From: Jaapia argillacea MUCL 33604
Lineage: Eukaryota > Basidiomycota > Agaricomycetes > Jaapiales > Jaapiaceae
Direction of reading: 5' to 3'
Assembly (NCBI GenBank): GCA_000697665.1
Contig: KL197714.1
Coordinates: 1 to 38,556 of the forward strand
Length of the DNA stretch: 38,556 nucleotides
The notes beneath the pieces are model-generated. The model was not told where the DNA came from, did no database searches, and saw only the letters and a list, made by a program, of their open reading frames with translations. Positions 1-10,881 of this stretch are shown piece after piece. The number at the start of each line of letters is the position of its first letter. Position 1 is the stretch's first letter. Both the position numbers and the translations under genes were made by a program.

Positions 1-2311
1 AAGGATTGGGATCCGGTTTAGGAAGGTGGCTGAAGTTGTGGCTGAAGCTTGGTCTTGTTTGGTTCCATTCTCGTTCATGTGCACCAGCACACTCTCTTGT
101 TTCCCCAGATTGTCTTTCACTACATTGTCTACGGTCTCATTCACTTGCTATTGCTCTCTTGTGTGTAGTTTTGGTGACTCGGATGACCACTCAACTCATA
201 TCTTCGTTAGACTCCCAAGAGAATGGCACTTGCGCCACCATTTGGCCTTTATGGAAAGCGGCACTTGAAAATATGAAGACATCCAATTACACCAAATCTT
301 TCGACACCATGCCTGAGCTTCAACTCGATGACATTATCCTCACTGCAGAGGAGAACCAACTGTTTCACCAATGTCAAGCTCATACAATTCTATGAATCAT
401 TGTCAGCCATGGTGGTGAATGTTTCAAGAAGTTCAAGAAGGACCTTGAAAAATCTCAACCCACAACTTCTCAAAAAGTTGAGGTTCACAAGATGCCACTT
501 CATCCCCTTCCTGCTATGGACATCGAGGGGGCCACGATCCTCAGCAATGGCGAGGTTGTGCAGGCCATCTTCAACAAACTCAGGGTCGACACATCTGAGT
601 CAACTACCGCCTTTGATACCATTAAAATCTTCACTGGAGATCAATTATCTGTTGCTAGGTTGCAAGCCCTGGTCAACATCCAAGCTGGTCAAGAAGGAGG
701 CTATCCTGGTTTTGGATGGGGTATATGGATGCCTGGGTTGTTTCATGCAAAGATCGCAGATATGCATGGGCTGTTGGTCACCCACTGGGGGAGGCAAAAT
801 GTCTCCAATCCAGGATCTCTGGCCTTTCACAACACTTGCTTGAACCGAACTCCCATTACTCTCTCCTCCCTGCCACTGTTCTGTATGTGTCGGGATCTCA
901 TCTTTGTCTCTCTCTCTATTCCCGTATCCTTCATTGTCTACAACTTGTATCTGGGAAAACACTTGATGAGTATGTGGAATCTGCCACTTGGGACACCCTC
1001 ATTGCCAACGTGAACACCATCCTTGGTCACTTTGCCAGTACTGAAGTTGTTGCAAAACTCTGGGACGAACGGCTATGCCATGATCCAGAAGAGCATGGGG
1101 ACATGATTTTCGAGAACACCGTGCTGTTTTTACGTGACACATTGATCAGCAGAGAGTTCATGGATGCTATCAAGTCTGGAGATTCTGGTTGTATTTTCCT
1201 CATTCTCAAGACTTGGGCTCTACACTTTCGAGGGACTGGAAGGACCAAATATGCACATGAGATGCTCCACTTGCTCCATAACCTATAGCATGTGTGGCCA
1301 AAGCCTCTTTGGTACAAGTCTCACCTTTTCTTTTGTCGATGAATTTCGTTCATGACACATCCACAGGGACATAATCATGAACAACTGGCTTTTGAATCTA
1401 TCAGGTAATCCGAACTCGTGGGTTGAGGTGGATCTTGTTCAAGAACACCTCAACTTCTGGATCAAGGTATGATTCTGTTCATTTTCGGTTCACTTGATTG
1501 TTGATGTTCCACATTGTTAGAAATTTTACAAGGTGCGCAGTAGCGCTGCCTCGTGGGATTGGGCAGCTATGATCTCACTGTCGGTGATGCTGCTCTGAGA
1601 CAGCACGAGCCCATGGACCTCACACAGGACACCCCAATTCTCATGCTCAGCCTCAAAGACCACGGCGTGTATGACATGCAACCAGGGCGTGTTTTCGAAG
1701 ACCCAGAAGACAAGCCCATTGTTGATTCCATGACTACTGGACTGCAATCCCTCACCAACAGCAGTACGAACCCACTTGTTGAATACAACAAGGCTTTCCA
1801 ATACCTTCAAGCTCACCACCGCATGCAACCCCTTGTCAGCACCAGATACCTACCCAAGCTCACAATCCCATCACCTCCGAGTCTGCCATTGGTTCAACAA
1901 ACTGATGCTTCCATTTCAACTACCCAATCTGGGCCTCTCACATCTGATTCTGATACCATGGTTTTCATGCAGAGCAGTGAGGGAGAAGGCTCAGGAAGTC
2001 TTGTTCATATTGGCGAGGACAATGTTGCTGAAGGGAATTTTGGTGAGGAGGACAGTGTTTGCAAGGATGATGAGGATGACAGCAGCAACAGAAGTGAGGA
2101 TAACAAGGATGAGGATGACCAGACGAACACCTTCAATCTCAAGACTGAGTTCCTCTTACAAGCCAGCCCTTTTGATCCAACACTTACCTGCTCAGACGAA
2201 GGGGATGTCTCATTTGATATGGATTTAGACATGGGGGTTGGAGATGGTTGGTTGGGTATTCATGTAGATGAAGGTTTCGAGAGTGATGACGACAACTTCA
2301 CTGATGAGTAG
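1..2311 (+). pseudogene. DUF6589-domain protein, decayed, 5'-truncated by window edge
   Basis: The reading frames match the DUF6589 family of Agaricomycetes, known to me as a highly copied family of unknown function with transposon-like distribution. Recognisable blocks are PLHPLPAMDI (about 498), GDQLSVARLQAL (about 636), GFGWGIWMPGLFHAK (about 711), FENTVLFLRDTLISREF (about 1110), GRTKYAHEMLHLLHNL (about 1240), NNWLLNLSGNPN and VDLVQEHLNFWIK (1380-1466). An acidic tail ends at 2311. Introns are likely at 1312-1366 and 1467-1520. The gene is broken by an in-frame TGA at 393-395, a 2-nt frame slip in a (TC)n run at 907-917, a TAG at 1286-1288, and a 1-nt slip near 1583. Similarity is convincing from about 170 onward; bases 1-169 may be intron or upstream sequence. 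Family assignment is from memory of conserved motifs, not a search. Confidence 0.85.
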
Positions 2312-2635
2312 TGTACTACACAGGATGATGGGTGTTTGCATTTCATTTGTTTCATACAGGCCCAAGATGAGAATGGAATCAAGCACTCACAAGAATACAA
2401 AACACCAGCAACTGCAATTTGGGAAAAAGCTGCCAGGCTTTTCGACTGAGAAGCCTATTCCCTGGTTGTGAGGGAGGTTCAAGCTGAGCCACAACACCCT
2501 AGTATTAGGAGTCTGACGACACGTGCAGCAAAGCAAGAACACCCAAATATTAGGAGTCAGAATGCAGTCTGTGTGGTCAAAGAAGTCAGTTGTAAAATAA
2601 GATCAAGAATGCACTTGGGATGGTATATGAAATGT
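2312..2635. other. Intergenic, no gene seen
   Basis: This stretch follows the DUF6589 pseudogene and runs up to the minisatellite. Short open frames here lack any recognisable motif. Confidence 0.4.
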
Positions 2636-2990
2636 GAATCCACATGAATGTGGGATGGCATTAGCAGACAGTCATCCACCTGTACAAAATGGGCATCCAC
2701 GTGAATGTGAGGCGGCATTAATGAACAGTCATCCACCTGCATAACATGGGCATCCACATGGAAGTGGGATGGCATGAATAGCAGACAGTCATCCACCTGT
2801 ACAAAATGGGCATTCATGTGAATATGGGGCAGCATTAACAAACAGTCATCCACCTGTACGCAATGGGCATCCATGTGAATGTGGGGCAGCATTAACAAAC
2901 AGTCTTCCACCTGCATGAAATGGGCATCCACATGAGTGTGGGGCGGCATTAATGTAGCAGTCATCCATCTGCTCAAATGGGCATCTGTCG
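2636..2990. repeat. 57-bp tandem repeat (minisatellite), about six copies
   Basis: The phrase gtcatccacctg recurs at 2671, 2728, 2788, 2845, 2902 (gtcttccacctg) and 2960 (gtcatccatctg), giving periods of 57, 60, 57, 57 and 58 nt. Each unit also holds a gggcatccacatg-like block and a gggcagcatta-like block. Because the first four periods are multiples of three, the minus strand stays open across the array (2557-2976) and would encode a 19-residue unit with a PHIHVDAHF-like core. No start context, splice signal or family supports a real protein, so this is annotated as a repeat. Confidence 0.9.
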
Positions 2991-4176
2991 GTAAGACAGG
3001 TCAGCAAATTGAGAGCAACATCTATATTGCTAGCACATATTAAGGAACATAAGAATCTATCATATAAATCAGCAAAGTAAGTGTTGTCGTGAGTATCAGT
3101 ACCACAGATGAGTCTCAAGTTAGTGAAAGGAAGAGAATGGTTACATCAGTTTGATTAACCAACAACTTGAAGGTCAGTACAATCCATGAAACTGATTAGA
3201 TGATAAATAGGAGGGGGAGATGGCAGCAAGGCAACAGCCAGCCACATAGTGACCCAGCTGGTGAATGTACTAGACACTACAAGGAAATAAGAATGCAAGA
3301 TGAAACGAGAACTCTGTCCAGACACATCTTCATAGTGTCACATGTGGACATATGATTTACGTTCATAGCCGGCATCCCCAGCAAGGGCGGCAACGTGACG
3401 TTCACGCAAAACATGTAATTCGGCCAGAGGATGCACTCACCGAGCCCTTATCTCGGAAGGATCCTTGGAAACAGTGGGTGACTTTAGATTGAGGCTGCAG
3501 CATAGGCTAACTGCGGTATGTCCGTCAACTGAGTATTACGGCGTGATAGCCAGTGACGCATCGAAGAGACTCGAGATACCCAAACTCTAGGAGCTGGTGA
3601 GACAACAGAAGGGGAACGATCTACAGTCTAAAAGGTAGAGTGAAAGCATGAAAAGCTGAGCTGCAGAGTTTGGTACCGAGCCAGGTCGACGAGATATCGC
3701 GCGAGGATTGTGGTGGCAAGAGCAAACCACCAATGCTGCCCGATTCATCCAACTCATGCGAACACCACAATCTCTTGCCTTAGTCCTCCATCTCTCGGCT
3801 TCCTCTGCTCGTTCCTCACTTCATCCGCCTCGCTCATCGTCACTGGGCTGAGATTAATAAATATGTAGGCTTCCTATAGGGATAACGGATCCTCGGGGTG
3901 CAAAACACCTTAATAGCATAGTATTCTATTCAACGGAACGAAACGATATCTATGAACAAGTTTGAGGTGAAGGGGTCAAACTGAGGAGCTACCCAAGAGA
4001 GCTGCAGGGTGGAGAGTCGAAATTTCGTTGAAGTCCGACGCACGATTCCATGTAACTTTTGACTCCAGCCAAATCGGGCCCGGAACGTACCAGTCCGTTC
4101 GCAAGCTCACGCTTTGTCCCCTTTGACGTGAGCTATTTTTGTCTGAACGGATGGTAGCGAGTCTACACAAGAGCGA
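2991..4176. other. Intergenic, no gene seen
   Basis: About 1.2 kb without a supportable coding region. The distal part is the 3' flank of the minus-strand gene that ends at 4177. A weak 10-bp inverted repeat (gattgtggtg at 3706, caccacaatc at 3763) is the only structure I saw. Confidence 0.4.
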
Positions 4177-6095
4177 TCATAGCTCAACCTCGTCAAACCT
4201 CGGGTCGAAATCCATCCACAGCTTCCTCCTCTCCATCTCTTCTTCTTCCTTCTTGGTTAACTTCCTTGGTTTCACCTTCACGTCCTTTCCCTTGCCTTTG
4301 CCTTCCATCCCCACTTTCACTTTCACCACCTGGACGACCTCTTCCTCTTCCGCTCCCTCGAACTCGTTATCTGTTCCTTCCTCCTCTGCCTCCTCTTCGT
4401 CTGCACGTTCCTCACCATCCTCCCCGCACTCATCCTCGTCTTCTGCACGTTCCTCATCATCATCACTCCACCCACTCTCCGCACCCCCTCCCCTCAATCC
4501 CTCCTCCCTCTCCTCACCTCCACCCCGAACCAACTCATCAACCAATTGATCAACCTCATCCACCTCTCCCTTCCCCTCCTCTTCATCCGAATCATCCAAC
4601 GCTCCGAGAGATTTGTTCGTAAGCCTCGTAAGCCGCCGTTGAGCTCGGTCAACTAAGAGTCTGTGTTGTGGATGTGTTGGAGCTGGAGTTGTCGTCGGTA
4701 GTGAAGTAAGGCATTCAGGTGAGAACGGGTTGAAAGACGATGATGTACCCTAATGATAATACCGTCAATAGAAGAAATCATAGTTCAGAGAATTCGAAAC
4801 TTACCTCATCGAAAGGATCAGACGAAGGTCCATTCCCAACCATAGGCGACGAAGACCTCGCATCTCCAAATTCTTCCCCGCCAATCTCACCTCCACTCCC
4901 CCGTCCTTTGCCACTCAACACCTTCTCATACTCTGCGCACTTTCTCAAGAACCGCTCGAAAGCGTCGGGTGAATTGTACTTGATAGTCGGGAGATCTAAG
5001 AGTAGGGCGCTTGCTGGTGAACGTGTGAGGGTGAACGCGGGGGAAGTCGAGGTGGGAAATCGGAGGGGGAATGGTGGGCGGGACGGTTTGGTTGAGGTTG
5101 TGGTTAGAGCGAATCGACTTTGGAGGAGGGCGAGTTTGTCGGTTGCGCTCGTAGTAGCGAACGGGTTCTTGGCGGACTTGCTTGTGCCAGCGAACGGATT
5201 ACTCCCTTTGCCGGTCAACTCGAAGGAGTTCTTTGACACTTTCCTCACCAACGGGCTCCCATCGCCGAACTCGGATGGAGGAGTTTGACCGAGGTCAATC
5301 GTACCTCTCGCGCGGAAGACATGGGGTTTGTTCCCAATACCTTTCCGTGATGGGATTGCGGGAGAGGTGGAGGAGAGGGAGGGGAGAGTGGTTGTGTTGA
5401 GCGTTAGGTGCAGGGTTGTGTAGAGGTTGTGATGCTATAAGACAAGACGAACGTTAGAGATGAAGAGTAAGGGACAAAGGGAGGGGGCTTACGTAGATGA
5501 TACCGCGTCGCTGATCAGCGCCTTTCGGCCAGACATTCCCTAGAGCGAAATCATCCTCGTTCTCCCAACTCCACTCCCCGCTCTCCTCTTCCTCGTCGTC
5601 GAATATCCCGTCAGCATCCTCGTCCTCCGGTGCATCGTATGCATCCTGTAACGAAATATTCCGTGCATATGGATCTCGTACGCTAGACAACTTCGCCCAC
5701 GTCTTTCCCGACTTGATATGACCTGGTTGTGAAAAGGGTTTGGCGGAATGGGTGACGATGGATTTTTGGACTTCGAATAAGTGACTCAGGTCGTCGTCGT
5801 CGGACAGTTTAGACTTGGAGGGAGATGAAACGGCTGAACGGGCAGGCAAGTCGAATAGAAATAAGAGTAATTTGTGAAGGTGCTTGAAAGTGTAGTTCGC
5901 GGGGACCTGGACGATTCTGTACGGACCATCCCTATCCTTCGCACTTCCATCCTTCCCATCTTTCCATTCATCCTCATCAGCAACCTCTCCTGGCTTCAAA
6001 CTCCTCTTCGACCTCTTGGATAATTTCCCTGCGTCCCCTAGACTAGTCGCATGAGCCACTTGAACCCTTAGAACCAGATGTTTCGAGAAAGGCAT
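4177..6095 (-). CDS. Conserved fungal protein with probable pRiA4b ORF-3-like domain
   Basis: Three exons, all phase 0: 6095-5493, 5434-4805 and 4749-4177, giving 601 residues. Splice sites are TAC|gtaag with ttatag|CATCAC, and GATGAG|gtaag with attag|GGTACA. I chose the ATG at 6095, which directly precedes FSKHLVLRVQV. Residues 5-110 resemble the plasmid pRiA4b ORF-3-like fold: an initial beta strand, then YRIVQVPANYTFKHLHKLL (59-77) and SHLFEVQ (104-110), matching the family's 'L..LH..I...F.W....H..F' pattern. An acidic stretch (155-182) separates this from a Ser/Pro-rich middle. Three NPF tripeptides lie at 279, 290 and 418, and the C-terminal third is very acidic before a lysine-rich KPRKLTKKEEEE block. 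Function is unknown; NPF motifs are classical EH-domain ligands. The domain call is inference; the splicing is well supported by continuous frame. Confidence 0.75.
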
Positions 6096-6902
6096 AGCCT
6101 TGGGCAATTCAATTTGGACTCTCGACCTCCGAGAGAACCCGAATGGGTTGGAGGGAGAGCCCGAGGGTGTTCGTAGGCATAGCGGGGTGTGTAGGTGTGC
6201 TCGTCGTCACTGATGGTGTTGACGCCGAGGCCAAAGGGGAGGGAATAGCACGACGCTTTGCAGGGGGGATGGGGAGGGGCGAGGATGATGGGGGAGAGGA
6301 ATGGGTGTAGACGTAAGGGTCGACAGGGAACAGGGACGTTTGGGTGGCATTGTCGCGGTTGTCGATGACGGCGATTGGCGGGATTATTCCTTCGACTCTA
6401 CACAACCGAGTGATTCAGAAGACCCGCTACGAAGGCAGAGGGAATCAAATGAAAAGCACCATGCAACTGTGCCGCTCCTCTGCACTACTTCGGAGCGGGA
6501 TGAGCACTCAGGCGATACATAAGTCTTTCCTGGGCCTGGAGGTTGGAACAGAGGGGAAGGGAGAATGTTTTTTGGAGGGAAAGGAACATTGCCTAGATTT
6601 TGTAGGTGGCAAATTTCGACCAAGGATCGAGTTTCACAGCCACCCAAGCATGACGCCCGGCTCTCCCCAACTTGCACCACTCCCATTCCCTGAAGCGACC
6701 TACATAGCATCTGACTTCAATTCACGGAGGGATACTCTCGTAAGACTTTAACTGCTATTCACTCTCACAACCTACACCCAAGGATCTCCAACAGGTATCA
6801 TACAACGGAGCGGAGGTGTCTCGTCGCTCCCCGATGGAAGCTCGAACTTCATCGAAACACAGCATACAATATCGGAATCGCAGTTCACGGCCTTCTGCAT
6901 CC
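6096..6902. other. Intergenic between two minus-strand genes
   Basis: This 0.8 kb holds the 3' flank of the S1/P1 nuclease gene and the probable promoter and leader of the downstream minus-strand gene. A Pro/Ser-rich minus-strand frame at 6109-6405 has no good ATG before residue 76 and no usable splice into the next gene, so I do not call it coding. Confidence 0.4.
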
Positions 6903-8132
6903 TCACTGAACCCAAAGCCCCACCTCCTCCGGATCCGCAAACAACCAATTCAACACGCCCGCAAGCCTAACACCTCCCATAGCCATCAACCTCTCCAACA
7001 CCCATTCATCTTTAATACGACCAGCATATTCGGGAATATCCAACTCGGGGTAATCTGGATGTCGGGGTCGTGGTGCATTTGACGTGAGATTGAGCTCGGA
7101 AGGCCAGACAAGGTCGCAATTGAGTTGATGGATGGGTTTCGCCCATGCGTAGGGGCAAATAGTTGTATCATCTGTAGGATCCATAGTCGTACCTGTACGA
7201 GGCTGTAATCCTATGATTGCCACGATACTCTGCGTGAGACTTGACACGGAGCCGAACCATCCAATGCTTCGACCGCCATCGTAGGACTTGGATTGAGCCG
7301 CTGGAGCAGAAGGTTCCATCGGGACCTCGGGGCACGTGAGCCAGTCGTTCACTTCGTCAAACCATTTGCCGCCTTCGCGAAGACCTTCCCAAAATACGCG
7401 TCGAATATATGGATCGTAGATGGCTCCGCGGAGGTTACGCTCGACAGAGGGAAGAGGGATGGGATGGGTATAGTTACGGGGGAGCGTTCGGAGGCGTTGG
7501 GAGAGGAGGAGGGAGTCCCAAAGCGAGTGTAAATCTACTTATTGAGTGAGAAGCTGGAGGGATGAACGGGATAAGATAGACGTACTGGTGACGCGCCCAT
7601 CGAAAGAGACTTTGGCTCCATTCCCACCTCGATCCCTACCCGTGAGGTGAAGAGGCATGTGCATATCCCCAATGAAATGGACCAGAAACTTTAGGGCTTC
7701 TTCGGCCCTTGCATCATTACTCACGCTCAACTCGTTGTTCCTCTGCTGTTCAACCCACTCAACCAAAATCCCCGTAACATTCCTAACTCCACCCAACACA
7801 TTCTCGTTCTTCTTCCCATTCCAACCTCCTTCCCCTGGGAAGACACAGGTATCGCTCGGGTGGTCGTCCCACGAACCAACGTAATGAAGAGGTCCCGACC
7901 ACCTCGCATGTATCCTAATCTTGTCGGCCCAAGCAGCAATGGGAGCGATGTGGCAGGAAGAGGACGGGTTGTCGGGGTATAAGATCGAGCAGATGCGTGT
8001 GAGGGCGGTGGGATGGAGGTGGACTTGAGCTATCGTCGCTATTATTTCGTGGCCTGCCGCCCCCCATCCATAAACGCTGGGAAGTTGGACACTCAAGCCT
8101 AGCAAGGCGAGCGTGAGGGTAGGCCAGTACAT
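6903..8132 (-). CDS. Secreted S1/P1-type nuclease
   Basis: Two exons, 8132-7586 and 7534-6903, encode 392 residues; the intron is A|gtacgt to aagtag|AT and restores GRVTNLHSLWD. Residues 1-22 form a signal peptide ending ..PSVYG, so the mature enzyme begins with Trp23. The nine zinc-binding positions of P1 nuclease are all present: W23, H28 (GWGAAGHEI), D70 (AAWADKIR), H83 (LHYV), H152 and D156 (LVHFIGD), H162 (PLHL), H185 and D189 (LHSLWD). The family hydrolyses single-stranded DNA and RNA and removes 3'-phosphates, using three zinc ions, outside the cell or in the secretory path. The protein is somewhat longer than typical family members (about 270-340 residues), the excess lying in the C-terminal half. 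It is divergent from the RUS gene. Confidence 0.95.
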
Positions 8133-8394
8133 CAGTTTCTTGCAGGTATCAATGGTAGTGTTGGTGGTATACGAGGTTGGTGGTCTGGATCAAGGAAGTG
8201 AACAAAGAGGACAAGCTTGAAGAACAAGAGCGAGAGACGAAGACAAAGATGTCATGTCGCGTGAACGAGACGTTCACAACTGTCCACTCTTTACAGGCTC
8301 CGGATTCTGAACCTCCTTCATTTGGACTGTGGCCTTCAAGCGCCCTTCTTCAAGAAATATTCCCAACGTCGTTCCGTCAAGCAGTACTCAGAGG
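8133..8394. promoter_or_regulatory. Shared divergent promoter region
   Basis: Only 262 bp separate the ATG of the minus-strand nuclease (8132) from that of the plus-strand RUS gene (8395). The nuclease-proximal half is purine-rich on the plus strand, hence pyrimidine-rich in the nuclease's sense, as expected of a fungal leader. I see no clear TATA box. Assignment as a bidirectional promoter is inference from geometry. Confidence 0.5.
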
Positions 8395-10165
8395 ATGCTG
8401 GTGGAGGAACAAGACGACACCGGCCGTGTGCTGGCCAGATACTCAGTGTCTGGAGAGGAGGATGCTGAGGTCCACCTTGATTCGACGTCGAGCTGGAAGG
8501 TATATCAGCTTGACAACCTCCTCATCGAGATATTGACAGTGTACGATAGCGTGAGTCTCATCAAACCGACGGGCAAATCGCTAGAGTGAAGATCGCCCCG
8601 CTTTCTCAGAGGGCTTTGCGGTTGATGGAAGATGTATTCCTACCCGCTGGTTACCCGTCCAGCGTTTCCCCAGGTCCGAACGCCTCCAAATAATGTATCT
8701 ACATGTCCGGTTATCTGATGAGTTCTTCTCATCCGTTATTCAGACTACTTCCAGTTCGTCTGTACTCAAACTACGAATTCTGTGGAGAAAACTGATCCAC
8801 GTTGTGAAGCTACCAAGTCTTCAACGGCCTGCAAGCGCTGTGTAGCTCACTTGCAGGACTGATTTCATCACGAGCTGTCTTGGAGGGTACGACTTCTCAT
8901 CTCATTCGTGCTCGCCGGCCGACGTGCTGACCCTCTTGCGTAGGCTTTGGAGTTGGCAACGCATCGGCATCAGCTACACAGGCCATGCTTCTCACAATCC
9001 TCCAAGATGCTATTAGTCGTCTCTCCAGTTAGTATGCCGTCTCTTCCTCTGGAGCTATCTCCAATATCCTTCCCTCTTCCACAGCCATCGCGGCGGCATA
9101 TTACCTCGGAACTTCTCTCTTCCCAGAGTGCAAGACCTACCGCCTCCTCGCGGACATCTTGAACGACTGCGCCATCATCATCGACTCCCTCTCTCCCCTC
9201 ATCCCTCTTCATTACGCAAAAGTACGAGCGGCTGGGCTATGTATCAGTGGTTCGTTGAGAGCGCTGTGCGGCATTTGTGCAGGAGGATCGAAAACGGCGC
9301 TGACTTTCCACTTCGTGAGAGGAGGTGGGGGAGCCGCCGGGGATGTTGGGGATCTGAATGCGAAGGATGGGTCGAGGGAGACTGTTGTCGGTCTGTTGGG
9401 AATGTTGGTGCGTATATCTTGCTCGTACACCCCCTCTGTTTCTCACTCTCGTACATACGATGTTGGCAGATCGGTACATTCCTCCTCCAACATTCATCCT
9501 CACCCACCTCGACCTATATCGCCCTGTTCGTCTTGATTGCAGGCCACATCGTGTCAAATTATTTAGGTGTTCGAAGCGTCGCCATGTCGACTCTCAATCG
9601 ACAACGTGCCTCGATCGCTTGGCAGGCTTTCCGTCACTCGCAAAGCGAGAGAGAGGCTAGTGTACCATCCATCGAACAAGTCGCCGCTCAAGAGAGGATT
9701 TTTGCTTTCCCTGACGAGATCAGGGACATTGATACAGGTGCTTCCATCGGGCAGTGCTCGATCGGAAAGTCCTTCCATTCGACAGTGCTCTCTCTCGATG
9801 CGGCCAGTGGCCGCAAGGACGATGTCATATCTAGCAAGGTGCTAGAGCAATTCTCCAAAGAGAAATTCATCTTATGGCCCGCCGACGTCACCCGACAATC
9901 TTCCCTGTCGCGCCAGCGGCAACACGTGTTCCTCAAACGAGGACATACCCCGATGGACCATCTAAAAGGGTGGGTACTCGCAATCGAGACCTCATCCACA
10001 CCAGGGTCCGTAGACGACGCATTGAAACTACTAAATGAAATCTTCCCGACATTTATCGAGCTCATGAAAGTGAAGGGTTGGGATATTGAGGAGGGGTTGG
10101 TTTTGTCGGGATCTATGACGACGTTGGTCATGGCTGAGATACCGATTGACAAGAAACTGGTGTGA
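8395..10165 (+). CDS. RUS-family (DUF647, root UV-B sensitive) membrane protein
   Basis: Seven exons: 8395-8550, 8610-8673, 8744-8761, 8818-8886, 8944-9027, 9085-9407, 9470-10165; 469 residues. Family hallmarks appear in order: LMEDVFLPAGYPSSVSPDY, LQALCSSLAGLISSRAVLEG, FGVGNASASATQAMLLTIL, YRLLADILNDCAI, GSLRALCGICAGGSK, LNAKDGSRETVVGLLGM and NYLGVRSVAMSTLNRQRA, then a soluble C-terminal region. RUS proteins are integral membrane proteins with homologues across eukaryotes; plant RUS1/RUS2 act in UV-B tolerance and vitamin B6-linked growth, but the fungal role is not known. The 18-nt third exon is the least certain; it was chosen because it alone keeps frame and the family residues YFQFVSFNGLQAL. 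The ATG at 8395 is the first in the conserved frame. Confidence 0.9.
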
Positions 10166-10217
10166 GATGGATGGAGTCGCTCCGAACGGGGGATATTTCT
10201 ATATTGTCAAGTAGTTC

Positions 10218-10223
10218 AATAAA
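10218..10223 (+). terminator. Candidate polyadenylation signal of the RUS gene
   Basis: AATAAA lies 53 nt after the stop codon of the RUS-family gene, a usual distance for a eukaryotic poly(A) signal. Fungal signals are loose, so this is a candidate only. Confidence 0.45.
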
Positions 10224-10238
10224 CATGATGAAGCGCAT

Positions 10239-10244
10239 AAAAAA
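10239..10244 (-). terminator. Candidate Pol III terminator for tRNA-Asp
   Basis: Six A residues on the plus strand give a T6 run on the minus strand, 17 nt beyond the 3' end of the left, truncated tRNA-Asp copy. This is the expected RNA polymerase III stop for a minus-strand tRNA. The complete copy to the right has its downstream flank lost in the N gap. Confidence 0.55.
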
Positions 10245-10261
10245 TGTCGAAAGAGGTAGAG

Positions 10262-10307
10262 CTCTCTGGCGGGGAGTCGAACCCCGCTCTCCCGCGTGAC
10301 AGGCGGG
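10262..10307 (-). tRNA. tRNA-Asp 3' portion, cut by the assembly gap
   Basis: The 46 nt are identical to the 3' part of the complete tRNA-Asp at 10693-10764, covering acceptor 3' strand, T arm and most of the anticodon arm. The remaining 26 nt would fall in the run of N. This is either a second tandem tRNA-Asp or, more likely, the same gene assembled twice at unmerged contig ends. Confidence 0.6.
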
Positions 10308-10678
10308 NNNNNNNNNNNNNNNNNNNNNNNNNNNNNNNNNNNNNNNNNNNNNNNNNNNNNNNNNNNNNNNNNNNNNNNNNNNNNNNNNNNNNNNNNNNNN
10401 NNNNNNNNNNNNNNNNNNNNNNNNNNNNNNNNNNNNNNNNNNNNNNNNNNNNNNNNNNNNNNNNNNNNNNNNNNNNNNNNNNNNNNNNNNNNNNNNNNNN
10501 NNNNNNNNNNNNNNNNNNNNNNNNNNNNNNNNNNNNNNNNNNNNNNNNNNNNNNNNNNNNNNNNNNNNNNNNNNNNNNNNNNNNNNNNNNNNNNNNNNNN
10601 NNNNNNNNNNNNNNNNNNNNNNNNNNNNNNNNNNNNNNNNNNNNNNNNNNNNNNNNNNNNNNNNNNNNNNNNNNNNNN
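10308..10678. other. Assembly gap (371 N)
   Basis: The run of N separates two contigs whose adjoining ends, 10248-10307 and 10679-10738, are identical over exactly 60 bp. No sequence content can be assigned. Confidence 1.
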
Positions 10679-10692
10679 CGAAAGAGGTAGAG

Positions 10693-10764
10693 CTCTCTGG
10701 CGGGGAGTCGAACCCCGCTCTCCCGCGTGACAGGCGGGTGTACTATCCGATATACTACCAGAGA
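10693..10764 (-). tRNA. tRNA-Asp (anticodon GTC)
   Basis: Read on the minus strand, a 7-bp acceptor stem pairs TCTCTGG with CCAGAGA and is followed by discriminator G, as expected for tRNA-Asp. The anticodon stem CCCGC/GCGGG closes the loop CTGTCAC, giving anticodon GTC. The T arm is CGGGG-TTCGACT-CCCCG, and there is no intron. Length is 72 nt including the discriminator. Confidence 0.95.
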
Positions 10765-10881
10765 CATGAAGAGTCCGGTACTATAAGTATTCATCACTGA
10801 TCGTGATTGGATTCATCGAAAGCGCAAGCTCGCTGCTCCGATGAATGTACCGACGATGGCTGGAGTTTGATGCTTCATCTT

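Noticed and set aside
3706-3772. 10-bp inverted repeat in intergenic DNA
   Set aside because: Long spacer and short stem; easily chance in this length of sequence.
3880-3893. TAGGGATAAC resembling a homing endonuclease (I-SceI) site or rRNA
   Set aside because: Only the first ten bases match and no intron, endonuclease or rRNA context surrounds it.
4139-4622. Plus-strand Ser/Pro-rich frames of 118-136 codons
   Set aside because: They are the antisense of the acidic, low-complexity third exon of the minus-strand gene.
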